Below, in pieces: positions 55,208 through 63,336 of a stretch of 64,000 bases of DNA. The notes beneath the pieces are model-generated. The model was given only the letters and a program-made list of their open reading frames with translations, made no database searches and was not told the DNA's origin. Position 1 is the first letter of the stretch; the number at the start of each line of letters is the position of its first letter. This DNA comes from Streptomyces brevispora. GTDB lineage: Bacteria > Actinomycetota > Actinomycetes > Streptomycetales > Streptomycetaceae. A program made the translations under genes and the position numbers. The stretch covers positions 1,612,001-1,676,000 of the forward strand of contig NZ_VIWW01000001.1 in NCBI RefSeq assembly GCF_007829885.1. Reading direction: 5' to 3'.

Positions 55208-56117
55208 ACGCCTCGCGTGCGGCGCCGACCTCCTTGAGCGCGGCGAGCACCCGGGCCACCGCCGGACCGGCCTCGGCCCCCTGCCGTACCGCCGCCACCA
55301 CATGGCGCCGGGGCAGGTCGGCACCGAGAACGCGCAGGGCCACGCCCTTGCGGCGTTCCGCCGACGCCATCCTCGGGATCAGTGCGACGCCCATGCCGGC
55401 CTCCACCATGGCCAGGATCGCGGTCCATCCGGAGGCGCTGTGGGCCTGCTCGGGGACGAACCCGGCGGCCTCGCAGGCGGCGGTGGTGATCTCCGACCAC
55501 GGGCCCGAGCCGCCGAAGATCCAGGGCTCGGCGGCGAGGTCGGCCAGCCGGAGCCCGGGGGCGGCGGCCAGCGGGTGCCCGACCGGGAGGGCGACGTCGA
55601 GGGGGTCGGCGAGCAGCGGCAGCAGGGCGAACCGGGTGTCGCGCGCCGTCGGCGCGTGCGCGGCGAGCGAGAGCGCGAGGTCGACGTCACCGCCGGAGAG
55701 GAGTTCGTACGCCTCAGCGGCCTCGGCCTCCCGCACCCGCACGTCGGGGCCCGGCCGTCCGTCGGCGCGCAGCAGTTGGACCGCCGGTACAACGAGGGCG
55801 GGCACGGCGGTCGAGAACGCCCCGACCCGCACCTCCCCCGCCTCGCCCCGCAGATACCCGGCCAACTCGGCTTCGGCGCGCTCCAGTTGGGCGAACACCG
55901 CTTCGGCGTGGCGGAGTACGAGGTGCGCGGCGTCGGTGAGCCGGACCCGTCTGCCCTGCGCCTCCAGCAGTGGCACACCGAGCTGTCTGCCCAGGTTCGA
56001 CAGCTGCTGGGACACCGCGGAGGGGGTCATCAGCAGCGCATCGGCCGTCGCCGTGACGGTCCCGCGCTCGCTCAGCACCCGCAGGATCCGGAGCTTCTTG
56101 ATGTCCCACTCGGTCAT
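55197..56117 (-). CDS. LysR family transcriptional regulator
   Basis: A 306-residue protein with an N-terminal winged helix-turn-helix (MTEWDIKKLRILRVLSERGT, recognition helix around MTPSAVSQQLSNL, residues about 30-42) and a periplasmic-binding-like effector domain (about 95-295). It forms tetramers that bind T-N11-A sites and respond to small molecules. It is encoded just upstream of allantoicase in the same direction, unlike the divergent layout usual for LysR genes and targets. Control of allantoicase is plausible through the 55095-55109 palindrome but not shown. Confidence 0.92.
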   Translation of the reverse strand: MTEWDIKKLRILRVLSERGTVTATADALLMTPSAVSQQLSNLGRQLGVPLLEAQGRRVRLTDAAHLVLRHAEAVFAQLERAEAELAGYLRGEAGEVRVGAFSTAVPALVVPAVQLLRADGRPGPDVRVREAEAAEAYELLSGGDVDLALSLAAHAPTARDTRFALLPLLADPLDVALPVGHPLAAAPGLRLADLAAEPWIFGGSGPWSEITTAACEAAGFVPEQAHSASGWTAILAMVEAGMGVALIPRMASAERRKGVALRVLGADLPRRHVVAAVRQGAEAGPAVARVLAALKEVGAAREASFS

Positions 56118-56172
56118 GTCCGCACACTAGACCGACCCGCGACCGGGGCGGGTCCTCGGGGCAACGCGAACA

Positions 56173-56210
56173 GGGCGTCCCGATGTGTGCTTGCGCACAT
56201 CAAGACGCCC
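56173..56210. terminator. Hairpin upstream of the LysR gene
   Basis: Arms GGGCGTC and GATGTG and their complements, with small internal mismatches. It lies between the small membrane-protein gene (stop at 56262) and the LysR start (56117). A second hairpin nearer the stop is listed separately. Confidence 0.6.
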
Positions 56211-56227
56211 GGGGTGCGGAGCCGGTG

Positions 56228-56258
56228 GAGCCGCGCGGCGCCTGGTGCCGCGCGGCTC
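56228..56258 (-). terminator. Terminator of the small membrane-protein gene
   Basis: Perfect 12-bp arms (GAGCCGCGCGGC and complement) with a 7-nt loop, 3 bp after the stop at 56262. Confidence 0.8.
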
Positions 56259-56261
56259 GGA

Positions 56262-56492
56262 TCAGACCTGCTTCTTGGACTTGTCGAGGACCATGACCAG
56301 GCCGGCGATGACCCCGAACAGCACAATGGGGGCCACGACGAACAGGCCGATCGTGTCGATCGCGCTCAGGCCGGTGCCCGGGTCGTCGCCGTCGTCGCGG
56401 GTGAGCGCGAGCGCGGGGGACGTCATGAGCAGCATCATCAGCGTCGTTCCGGCAGCGACGGCGCCGGCGCGCATAGCGTTCTTCTTGTCCAC
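56262..56492 (-). CDS. Small secreted or membrane protein with one C-terminal helix
   Basis: A 76-residue protein from GTG 56492. It has a signal-like N-terminus (KKNAMRAGAVAAGTTLMMLL, possible cleavage after ALA near residue 29), a short acidic linker (TRDDGDDPGTG) and a transmembrane helix (about 45-68) ending in basic KSKKQV. Topology is therefore outside loop, inside tail. Not recognised; similar small proteins sit near malQ in other Streptomyces. It lies 20 bp after the malQ stop (56513) and may be its last cistron. Confidence 0.7.
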   Translation of the reverse strand: MDKKNAMRAGAVAAGTTLMMLLMTSPALALTRDDGDDPGTGLSAIDTIGLFVVAPIVLFGVIAGLVMVLDKSKKQV

Positions 56493-56512
56493 GGTGCAAA
56501 CGTAGCGAACGG

Positions 56513-58825
56513 CTACGAGGGCCGCGCGCCCGGGGGTGCCGTACGGGTCCTCGGAGGCTCCTGGCGAGGCCTGAAGACCTCCATCAGCCTGTGCAGCCGG
56601 GGGGAGGCGGCCAGCTCCTCCAGGGTGACCGGGTGGCCCTCGGCGTCGGCGATGGGCAGCCGCCAGTTGGGGTACTCGTCCCAGGTGCCCGGCAGGTTCT
56701 GCGGGCGGCGGTCGCCGATCGTGTCGGGCAGCCAGACCCCGGTCATCCGGGCGGGGGTGCGCAGCAGGAAGCGGTGGACGGCGCGGACGGCCGCCTCCTC
56801 GTCACCGCCGCCCTCCGGGAGCACGCCGAGCCGTAAGAGCACGCGGAGCCACTCCACGGTGTCGGCGCGGGCCTCCATGCGCTCCTGGTCCAGCGGGCGG
56901 GCGAGCAGGCCGAGGCGGTGGCGCAGCGTCACGTGGTCGCCGGTCAGCCGGGCCGCGGTGGAGGGCAGATCGTGGGTGGTGGCGGTGGCCAGGCAGCCCT
57001 CGCGCCAGTCCTCGGGGGCCAGCGGGCGGCCGGTGCCCGACCAGTCCCGCTCGAACCAGAGCACGGAGGTGCCGAGGACGCCGCGGCGGGCGAGCGCCTC
57101 GCGGACGCCGGGTTCGACGGTGCCGAGGTCCTCCCCCATGACGACGGCGCCCGCCCGGTGGGCCTCCAGGACGAGGACGGCGAGCATCGCCTCGGCGTCG
57201 TGGCTGACATAGGTGCCCTCGGCGGGCGGGCGCCCCTCGGGCACCCACCAGAGCCGGAACAGGCCCATGACGTGGTCGATGCGCAGGGCGCCGGCCCGGC
57301 CGAGGATCCCGCGCAGCAGTCCGCGGTACGGGGCGTAGCCGGACGCGGCGAGGACGTCGGGGCGCCAGGGCGGCAGCCCCCAGTCCTGGCCCCGTGCGTT
57401 GAAGGCGTCCGGGGGTGCGCCGACGGACATGCCGTGCGCGAAGGCGTCCTGCTGGGCCCAGCTGTCGGCGCCGCCGGGGTGCACGCCGACGGCGAGGTCG
57501 TGGACGATCCCGACGGCCATCCCGGCGTCCCGGGCGGCGCGCTGGGCGTCGGCGAGCTGAGTGTCGGTCAGCCAGGCGAGCCGGCAGTGGAAGTCGATCC
57601 GGTCGAGCAGTGCGGCACGGGCGCGGGCGGTCTCCCTGGAGCGGGGATCGCGCAGTGCGGGCGGCCAGTTGTGCCAGTCGGAGCCGTGCACCTCGGCAAG
57701 GGCGCACCACAGGGCGTGGTCCTCCAGGGCCTGTCCCTGTTCGGCGAGGAAGTCGCAGTAGGCGGCGCGGCGACCGGGTGTGAGCGGGACCTCGACGAGG
57801 ATGGCGAGGGCCTGCCGCTTGAGCTCCCAGACGGCGTCGCGGTTGATCAGGGCGCCCTTGTCGAGGACGGCGTCGCTCAGCTCTCCGGCTCTGCGGCGCA
57901 GATCGTCCAGTGCGGCCCGGTCGGGCGCGTGCCCGTACTCCGGGACGGACTCGATGCGCAGGTGCACGGGGTCGGGGAAGCGCCGCGAGGACGGGCGGTA
58001 GGGCGACGGGTCGGTGGGGCTGCCCAGGACCGCGGCGTGCAGCGGATTGACCTGGACGAAGCCGGCGCCGAGGCTGCGCCCGGACCAGGAGGCGAGGTCG
58101 GCGAGGTCACCGAGGTCGCCCATGCCCCAGGAGCGGGCGGAGAGCAGCGAGTAGAGCTGCACGAGGAAGCCGTGGCTGCGGGAGGGCGGCTGCGGGACGC
58201 CGGCCGGGGCGACGACGAGCGTGCAGGACTCGACGGGCCGCTCCGGCGCCCGGACGGTCAGCCGGTGCACCCCAAGCGGTGGTTCGGCCCACCAGCCGGG
58301 CACGGGCGCACCGCCCACCGGGCCGTCCGCCGGACCTGGTGCACCGTTCGCCAAGCCGTTCGCCGGGCCGGGCGCGCCGTTCGCCAAGCCGTTCGCCGGG
58401 CCGGGCGCGCCGTTCGCCAAGCCGTTCGCCGGGCCGGGCGCGCCGTTCGCCAAGCCGTTCGCCGGGCCGGGCGCGCCGGAAACGGCCGGATCCGTATCCC
58501 CGGCCGGGGTCCGCATCCGGGCCGGCGGAGCCGATCCGGCCTCCTCGGGCCGGACGGTCAGCTCCGTGCCGGGCGGCAGCGCGGTCAGGGCCCGGGGCAG
58601 CGGCTCCCCCGTCCACACCACCAGGGTGGGCGGGAGCAGCCGGGAGCCGGCCGCGGACTCGGCGGCGGCGAGCGCCTTCCGTAGCGCCTCGGGTGTGGCG
58701 GCGTCGACACCGAGCGCGGCGAGCACCGCGACGACCGTGCCGTCGGGGACGGGCACCGTGACGTCGGCGGACGGGGAGTAGGAGGTGGCGACGCCGTGCA
58801 GCGCGGCAAGCCGGGACAAGCCCAT
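56513..58825 (-). CDS. malQ: 4-alpha-glucanotransferase (amylomaltase, GH77) with an internal repeat expansion
   Basis: A 770-residue GH77 enzyme. Nucleophile D517 (RIDHVMG), acid/base E565 (GEDLG) and stabiliser D619 (TTHDLPS) are all present. It transfers alpha-1,4-glucan chains between maltodextrins in the cytoplasm. It has an extra N-terminal domain compared with plant-type enzymes, with a low-complexity insert at about 117-166 made of GAPGPANGLAN 11-residue repeats. The insert is absent or different in relatives and lies outside the catalytic barrel. CAGGAG precedes ATG 58825, which directly follows the stop of the small ORF at 58826 (TGAATG), so it is translationally coupled. Confidence 0.93.
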   Translation of the reverse strand: MGLSRLAALHGVATSYSPSADVTVPVPDGTVVAVLAALGVDAATPEALRKALAAAESAAGSRLLPPTLVVWTGEPLPRALTALPPGTELTVRPEEAGSAPPARMRTPAGDTDPAVSGAPGPANGLANGAPGPANGLANGAPGPANGLANGAPGPANGLANGAPGPADGPVGGAPVPGWWAEPPLGVHRLTVRAPERPVESCTLVVAPAGVPQPPSRSHGFLVQLYSLLSARSWGMGDLGDLADLASWSGRSLGAGFVQVNPLHAAVLGSPTDPSPYRPSSRRFPDPVHLRIESVPEYGHAPDRAALDDLRRRAGELSDAVLDKGALINRDAVWELKRQALAILVEVPLTPGRRAAYCDFLAEQGQALEDHALWCALAEVHGSDWHNWPPALRDPRSRETARARAALLDRIDFHCRLAWLTDTQLADAQRAARDAGMAVGIVHDLAVGVHPGGADSWAQQDAFAHGMSVGAPPDAFNARGQDWGLPPWRPDVLAASGYAPYRGLLRGILGRAGALRIDHVMGLFRLWWVPEGRPPAEGTYVSHDAEAMLAVLVLEAHRAGAVVMGEDLGTVEPGVREALARRGVLGTSVLWFERDWSGTGRPLAPEDWREGCLATATTHDLPSTAARLTGDHVTLRHRLGLLARPLDQERMEARADTVEWLRVLLRLGVLPEGGGDEEAAVRAVHRFLLRTPARMTGVWLPDTIGDRRPQNLPGTWDEYPNWRLPIADAEGHPVTLEELAASPRLHRLMEVFRPRQEPPRTRTAPPGARPS
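58323..58478. repeat. 33-bp minisatellite inside malQ
   Basis: Three identical 33-bp units (58356-58388, 58389-58421, 58422-58454), a partial fourth (to 58478) and a diverged copy in front (58323-58355). All keep the malQ frame and encode GAPGPANGLAN. Complete identity between copies indicates recent expansion, so copy number may vary between strains. Confidence 0.93.
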
Positions 58826-59092
58826 TCAGACTCCTGGGGACTCCATGCCCCAAGCGCTGCCGGAAGAAGCCGGCTCGCTGGTCAGCGGGGCGGGAACGGC
58901 GAGCGGGGGCTCACTGGTCAGGGGTGTGGCGTCGGCGAGCGGGGGCTCACTGGTCAGAGGTATGCCGTCGGCCGACGGCGCTTCGCTGGTGAGCGGGCCG
59001 GGGACGGTGGCCGGGCATGCGCTGATCAGCGGGGCGGGAACCGGCACCTGTTCGGTCAGGGCGGAGAGCAGGAGCTGCGCGGCAGCGGGCAT
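58826..59092 (-). CDS. 88-residue repeat peptide ORF directly before malQ
   Basis: ATG 59092 is preceded by AGGAGG with a 5-nt gap, one of the best ribosome-binding sites in the region. The protein begins MPAAAQLLLSALTEQVPVPA and then has five 12-residue units with core P-L-T-S-E (about 20-31, 32-43, 44-55, 56-67, 68-79). The stop abuts the malQ ATG (TGAATG). No domain is recognised, there is no signal peptide, and it is Pro/Ser/Ala-rich. It may be a regulatory or coupling ORF rather than a stable protein. The DNA also has an open frame on the other strand because of the repeats. Confidence 0.55.
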   Translation of the reverse strand: MPAAAQLLLSALTEQVPVPAPLISACPATVPGPLTSEAPSADGIPLTSEPPLADATPLTSEPPLAVPAPLTSEPASSGSAWGMESPGV

Positions 59093-59403
59093 GGTGGCCT
59101 CCTGGCCGTGGAGAGCAGGACACAGCAGACCTACCCAGCGGACGCATCCGCAGACGTAGGCGTTACGACAACGAGTTCAACGTGCTCTGGGTCACAATCC
59201 GTTCCCTGGAGGCCGGTTCCCCGTAAGACATCCGTCAATTTCGGCCATTCGGCGTCATCTTTCGCGTGCCGCGACGACCACCGAGCGCGCCCGACCCCAT
59301 CCGCCACATCGGGCATTTGCACCACAACGACCACCCGCATTGACACCCTCGCGCGCGGGTGGTGGGCTCTGGGCTCACTGGTGGGAGCGAAGGGAGAACG
59401 GGC
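59093..59403. other. Intergenic region between the malQ operon and the GH84-like gene
   Basis: 311 bp between divergent genes. It holds the AGGAGG of the 58826-59092 ORF, a TTGACA at 59340-59345 with only a weak -10 (TGGGCT) at 17 bp, and an inverted repeat ACCACCCGC/GCGGGTGGT (59330-59338 and 59355-59363) that brackets the TTGACA. No gene is seen. The repeat could be an operator for the glycosidase gene. Confidence 0.5.
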
Positions 59404-62400
59404 ATGCAGCTCAGGCGCAGGAAGCACGCGGCAGCGGTCGCCGTGGCCGTGCTGGGCGGACTGCTCTCCGCGGGAGCCCCGGCCGCCTTCGCCGCCCCTC
59501 CGGTGCCCGGTACGCCCGCCGCGAGCTCCCCCGACCGCACGGACGACGCCTCGCTGCCCTCCGTGTGGCCCCGGCCGCAGAGCATCAAGGCGTCCGGGTC
59601 CGCGGTCCACCTCTCCGGCGAGGTCACGCTCGTCGCCGACGCGCAGGCCGACCCGTACGCCGTCGCCGCGCTCCGTCAGGTCCTGCGCGACGCGGGCGTG
59701 CTGACCGTCCACGAAGCCCTGCCGGGCCGCGGCCCGGTCATCCGGCTCGGCGGCGACGGGGCCATGGACGCGCTGCGCACGCTGCGCACGCCCGACCGTG
59801 CCGATCTGCCCCTCGGCGGATACCGGATCGCGGCCGGCCCGGTCGCGGGCCGGGACACCGTCGCCGTGGACGGCCTCGGGGACGACGGGCTCTTCCACGC
59901 GGTGCAGACCCTGCGTCAGCTGATCCGGGGCGGCAGTGTCGCCGGGGTCACCGTCCGGGACTGGCCCTCCAGCGCCGTGCGCGGGATGACCGAGGGGTTC
60001 TACGGGCAGCCCTGGACCCAGGAGGAGCGGCTCTCCCAGCTCGGCTTCATGGGGCGCACGAAGCAGAACAGGTATCTGTACGCGGCGGGCGACGACCCCT
60101 ACCGGCAGGCCCGCTGGCGCGAGCCGTACCCCGCCGAGCGGCGTGCCGACTTCCGCGCGCTGGCCGAGCGGGCCGCCGCCGAACACGTGACGCTCGGCTG
60201 GGCCGTGGCACCCGGTCAGTCGATGTGCCTGTCCTCGGACCGCGACGTGAAGGCGCTGACGAAGAAGATCGACGCGATGTGGGCCCTGGGGGTGCGCGTC
60301 TTCCAGGTGCAGTTCCAGGACGTCAGCTACAGCGAGTGGCACTGCTCGGCCGACGCCGAAGCCTTCGGCGACGGCCCGCAGGCGGCCGCCAGGGCGCAGG
60401 CCCGCGTCGTGAGCGCGGTGGCCCAGCACCTCGCGGACCGCCACCCGGGTTCGCAGCCGCTGTCGATGATGCCGACGGAGTTCTACCAGGACGGGGCGAC
60501 CGACTACCGCACGGCGCTCGCCAAGGAGCTGGACGACCGGGTACAGGTCGCCTGGACCGGTGTCGGGGTCGTACCGAGGACCATCACCGGCGGCGAACTG
60601 GCCGGTGCGCGATCCGCGTTCCGCCATCCGCTGGTCACGATGGACAACTACCCGGTCAACGACTACGCGCAGGACCGGATCTTCCTCGGCCCGTACACCG
60701 GACGCGAACCGGCGGTCGCCATCGGTTCGGCGGCGCTGCTGGCCAATGCGATGGAGCAGCCGTCCGCCTCCCGGATCCCGCTGTTCACCGCCGCCGACTT
60801 CGCCTGGAACCCGCGGGGGTACCAGCCGCAGGAGTCCTGGCAGGCGGCCATCGACGACCTCGCGGGCGAGGACACCGGCAGCCGGGACGCGCTGCGCGCA
60901 CTGGCCGGGAACAGCGCGGCCTCCGTGCTGGGCGGTGACGAGTCGGCGTATCTGCGACCGCTGCTCGTCGCCTTCTGGAAGTCCCGTGAGGGGACGGACA
61001 CCGCCGCACGCGACGAGGCGGCGCGCCGGCTGCGGGCCGCCTTCACCGTGATGCGGGAGGCCCCGCAGCGGCTGGCCGGACTCGCCGACGGGCGCCTCGA
61101 CGACGAAGTGCGGCCGTGGACCGAGCAGTTGTCCCGGTACGGCAGGGCGGGCGAACTGGCCGTCGACCTGCTCCAGTCCCAGGCGCGCGGCGACGGGGCG
61201 GCCGCCTGGCAGACGTCGCTGGCCCTGGAGCCGGTGCGCAAGGCCGTGAAGGCGAGCGGTGCGACGGTCGGCAAGGGGGTGCTCGGCCCGTTCCTGGACC
61301 GGGCGCGCGAGGAGGCCGACTCCTGGACCGGGACGGACCGCGACAACGGCACGGTGACCGAGGCCCAGGGCAGCTATACGGTGCGGCTGAGCCGGGCCCG
61401 TCCGCTGGAGGCCGTCACCGCGACGGCCGTGCCGGGCAGCGGCGCCGCGGAGGCGACGGTTCAGGCCCATGTGCCCGGTGAGGGCTGGCACAGCCTCGGC
61501 CCACTGTCGGCGAGCGGCTGGACCCAGACGCGGGGGCGGGGCCTGTGGGCCGACGCGGTCCGGATCAGCTGGCCGACCACCACCCCGTCGGTCACCGGTG
61601 CGCCGCCCCTGATCATCCCTCCGCTCGCGGGCGCGGCCCCGTCCGCCGGAACGGCGCCCCGGGTGCGCTCGCTCGTGCCGTGGTTCGGCGACGAGCCCGC
61701 CGCCCGGCTCGACCTCGTGCGCGGGGAGACGGACGCCGAGATCGGCGGCAAGCCGCAGCGGGTCGCGGCCCGGCTGTCGGCGGGCCGGCCGGCCGAGGTG
61801 CGCGGCGCACTCACCGCGAAGGCCCCCAAGGGCATCGAGGTGCGGGTCCCCAAGCAGACGACCGTCCCGCGCGGTTCCCGTACCGACGTGCCCGTGGAGA
61901 TCACCGTCCCCGCGGACACCCCTGCGGGCGAGTACGAGGTGCCGTTCTCCTTCGGTGCCGAGGAGACCACCCTGACCGTCCGGGCCTACCCGCGCACCGC
62001 GGGCCCCGACCTGCTGCGCACGGCCACCGCCTCCTCGTCGGGCGACGAGACCGCGGACTTCCCGGCGGACGCCGCGTCGGACGGCGACCCGGGGACCCGC
62101 TGGTCCTCACCGGCCGAGGACGGCGCCTGGTGGCAGGCGGAACTGCCCGCCCCGGTCCGGGTGGGCCAGGTGGTGCTGGACTGGCAGGACGCGTACGCCT
62201 CCAGCTACCGCATACAGGTCTCCTCGGACGGCCGCAGCTGGCGCACGGCGGCCACCGTCCGGGACGGCCGGGGCGGGCACGAGTCGGTCCGGATGGACGC
62301 GAAGGACACCCGGTTCATCAGGGTTCAGGGCGACAGGCGGGCCACCGAGTACGGCTACTCGCTCTGGTCGGTACAGGCATACGCCGTGGCCGCGCAGGAC

Positions 62401-62406
62401 GAGTAA
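59404..62406 (+). CDS. Secreted GH84-like beta-N-acetylglucosaminidase/hyaluronidase with C-terminal F5/8-type domain
   Basis: A 1000-residue protein with a signal peptide (about 1-30, cleaved near AFA-AP) and AGGGAGAA before ATG 59404. A GH20/GH84-type N-terminal alpha/beta domain (about 50-185) precedes the TIM barrel (about 190-480), which begins GMTEGFYGQPW, a GH84 hallmark. At the place of the catalytic Asp-Asp pair the sequence reads Q305-D306 (VQFQDVSYSEWHC). Helical, NEW3-like (KQTTVPRGSRTDVPVEIT) and C-terminal discoidin/CBM32 (about 865-995) domains follow. It probably releases N-acetylglucosamine from external glycans. If the Gln replacement is real, the mechanism or activity may differ. 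Confidence 0.88.
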   Translation: MQLRRRKHAAAVAVAVLGGLLSAGAPAAFAAPPVPGTPAASSPDRTDDASLPSVWPRPQSIKASGSAVHLSGEVTLVADAQADPYAVAALRQVLRDAGVLTVHEALPGRGPVIRLGGDGAMDALRTLRTPDRADLPLGGYRIAAGPVAGRDTVAVDGLGDDGLFHAVQTLRQLIRGGSVAGVTVRDWPSSAVRGMTEGFYGQPWTQEERLSQLGFMGRTKQNRYLYAAGDDPYRQARWREPYPAERRADFRALAERAAAEHVTLGWAVAPGQSMCLSSDRDVKALTKKIDAMWALGVRVFQVQFQDVSYSEWHCSADAEAFGDGPQAAARAQARVVSAVAQHLADRHPGSQPLSMMPTEFYQDGATDYRTALAKELDDRVQVAWTGVGVVPRTITGGELAGARSAFRHPLVTMDNYPVNDYAQDRIFLGPYTGREPAVAIGSAALLANAMEQPSASRIPLFTAADFAWNPRGYQPQESWQAAIDDLAGEDTGSRDALRALAGNSAASVLGGDESAYLRPLLVAFWKSREGTDTAARDEAARRLRAAFTVMREAPQRLAGLADGRLDDEVRPWTEQLSRYGRAGELAVDLLQSQARGDGAAAWQTSLALEPVRKAVKASGATVGKGVLGPFLDRAREEADSWTGTDRDNGTVTEAQGSYTVRLSRARPLEAVTATAVPGSGAAEATVQAHVPGEGWHSLGPLSASGWTQTRGRGLWADAVRISWPTTTPSVTGAPPLIIPPLAGAAPSAGTAPRVRSLVPWFGDEPAARLDLVRGETDAEIGGKPQRVAARLSAGRPAEVRGALTAKAPKGIEVRVPKQTTVPRGSRTDVPVEITVPADTPAGEYEVPFSFGAEETTLTVRAYPRTAGPDLLRTATASSSGDETADFPADAASDGDPGTRWSSPAEDGAWWQAELPAPVRVGQVVLDWQDAYASSYRIQVSSDGRSWRTAATVRDGRGGHESVRMDAKDTRFIRVQGDRRATEYGYSLWSVQAYAVAAQDE

Positions 62407-62444
62407 CCGCGCGCCGGCCCCGGGGACGGAAGAGGCCCGGGCGT

Positions 62445-62981
62445 TCAGGCGGAGATGCCATCGATCCGGGCCATCGCGTCGTCCGCTCCGAACGGTTGCA
62501 AGTAGGGCAGCCAGCGCGGGTCGCGGTGGCCCGTGCCGATGATCCGCCAGGCCAGTCCGGTCGGCGGTGCGGGCTGCTGGTGCAGCCGCCAGCCGAGCTC
62601 GGGCAGATGGCGGTCGGCCTTGACGTGGTTGCAGCGGCGGCAGGCCGCCACCACGTTCTCCCAGGCGTGCAGTCCGCCGCGGCTGCGCGGAATGACGTGG
62701 TCGACGCTGGTCGCGGCGGCGCCGCAGTACATGCAGCGCCCGCCGTCCCTGGCGAAGAGCGCCCGGCGGGTCAGCGGGACGGGCCCCCGGTAGGGGACGC
62801 GCACGAACCGCTTCAGGCGGACGACGCTGGGGGCCGGGACGGCACGGGTGGCACTGTGCATGAAGGCGCCGGACTCCTCGAGGCAAATGGCCTTGTTCTC
62901 GAGGACGAGGACGAGCGCGCGGCGGAGCGGTACGACGCCGAGCGGCTCGTACGACGCGTTGAGAACCAGGACATGCGGCAC
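62445..62981 (-). CDS. HNH endonuclease domain protein
   Basis: A 178-residue protein from GTG 62981, with AAGGAGG 8 nt upstream. A 60-residue N-terminal domain (VLVLNASYEPLGVVPLRRAL) is followed by an HNH finger: C83 and C86, D94-H95 (SVDHVIPRSRGG), N109, C114 and C117, H119. This architecture is common and conserved in actinobacteria as a stand-alone gene, without an intron or restriction partner. Its cellular role is unknown; DNA nicking or repair is possible. Convergent with the GH84-like gene. Confidence 0.92.
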   Translation of the reverse strand: MPHVLVLNASYEPLGVVPLRRALVLVLENKAICLEESGAFMHSATRAVPAPSVVRLKRFVRVPYRGPVPLTRRALFARDGGRCMYCGAAATSVDHVIPRSRGGLHAWENVVAACRRCNHVKADRHLPELGWRLHQQPAPPTGLAWRIIGTGHRDPRWLPYLQPFGADDAMARIDGISA

Positions 62982-63336
62982 GGTTGATGCCTCCTTGTAC
63001 GCCGGCGGCGCGTGGCTCGCGCCGGGACGATCCGATGTCAGTCTCCCCTCTGGCCTGGCAGAAGCGCCACCACGTGCGGGTAACGGGCTGGAAGGATTTT
63101 CCTCCGCCCGAGCCGTTCGTACGCCGGGAAACGCACCGGAACAGGCGCTTCAGGGGCCCTGCCGCGCACCGCCGCGCCCTGTGTGCGATCGGCCACACGC
63201 ACTGCCGCCGGCCGGGTCCCTTACCTGCTCCATATCCCCGGGTGAGCCGTGTCTCTCCCCTCGATCACGGCAACGGAGGACGTCCGATGCCCCGTTAGTG
63301 TGGTTGTTCAGCGCTCGCCCAACTGGAGGTTTCACC
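62982..63336. other. Intergenic region between HNH and MscS genes
   Basis: 355 bp between divergent genes. I see the two ribosome-binding sites and nothing else identifiable: no repeat, hairpin or clear promoter hexamers. Confidence 0.5.

Noticed and set aside
58860-59040. ACTGGTCA-type sequences resembling half of a DasR site near the GH84-like gene
   Set aside because: They belong to the 36-bp repeats that encode PLTSE; none has the full dyad ACTGGTCTAGACCAGT.
59340-59368. TTGACA as a promoter for the GH84-like gene
   Set aside because: The sequence 17 bp downstream (TGGGCT) is a poor -10. Kept only as a note in the intergenic entry.
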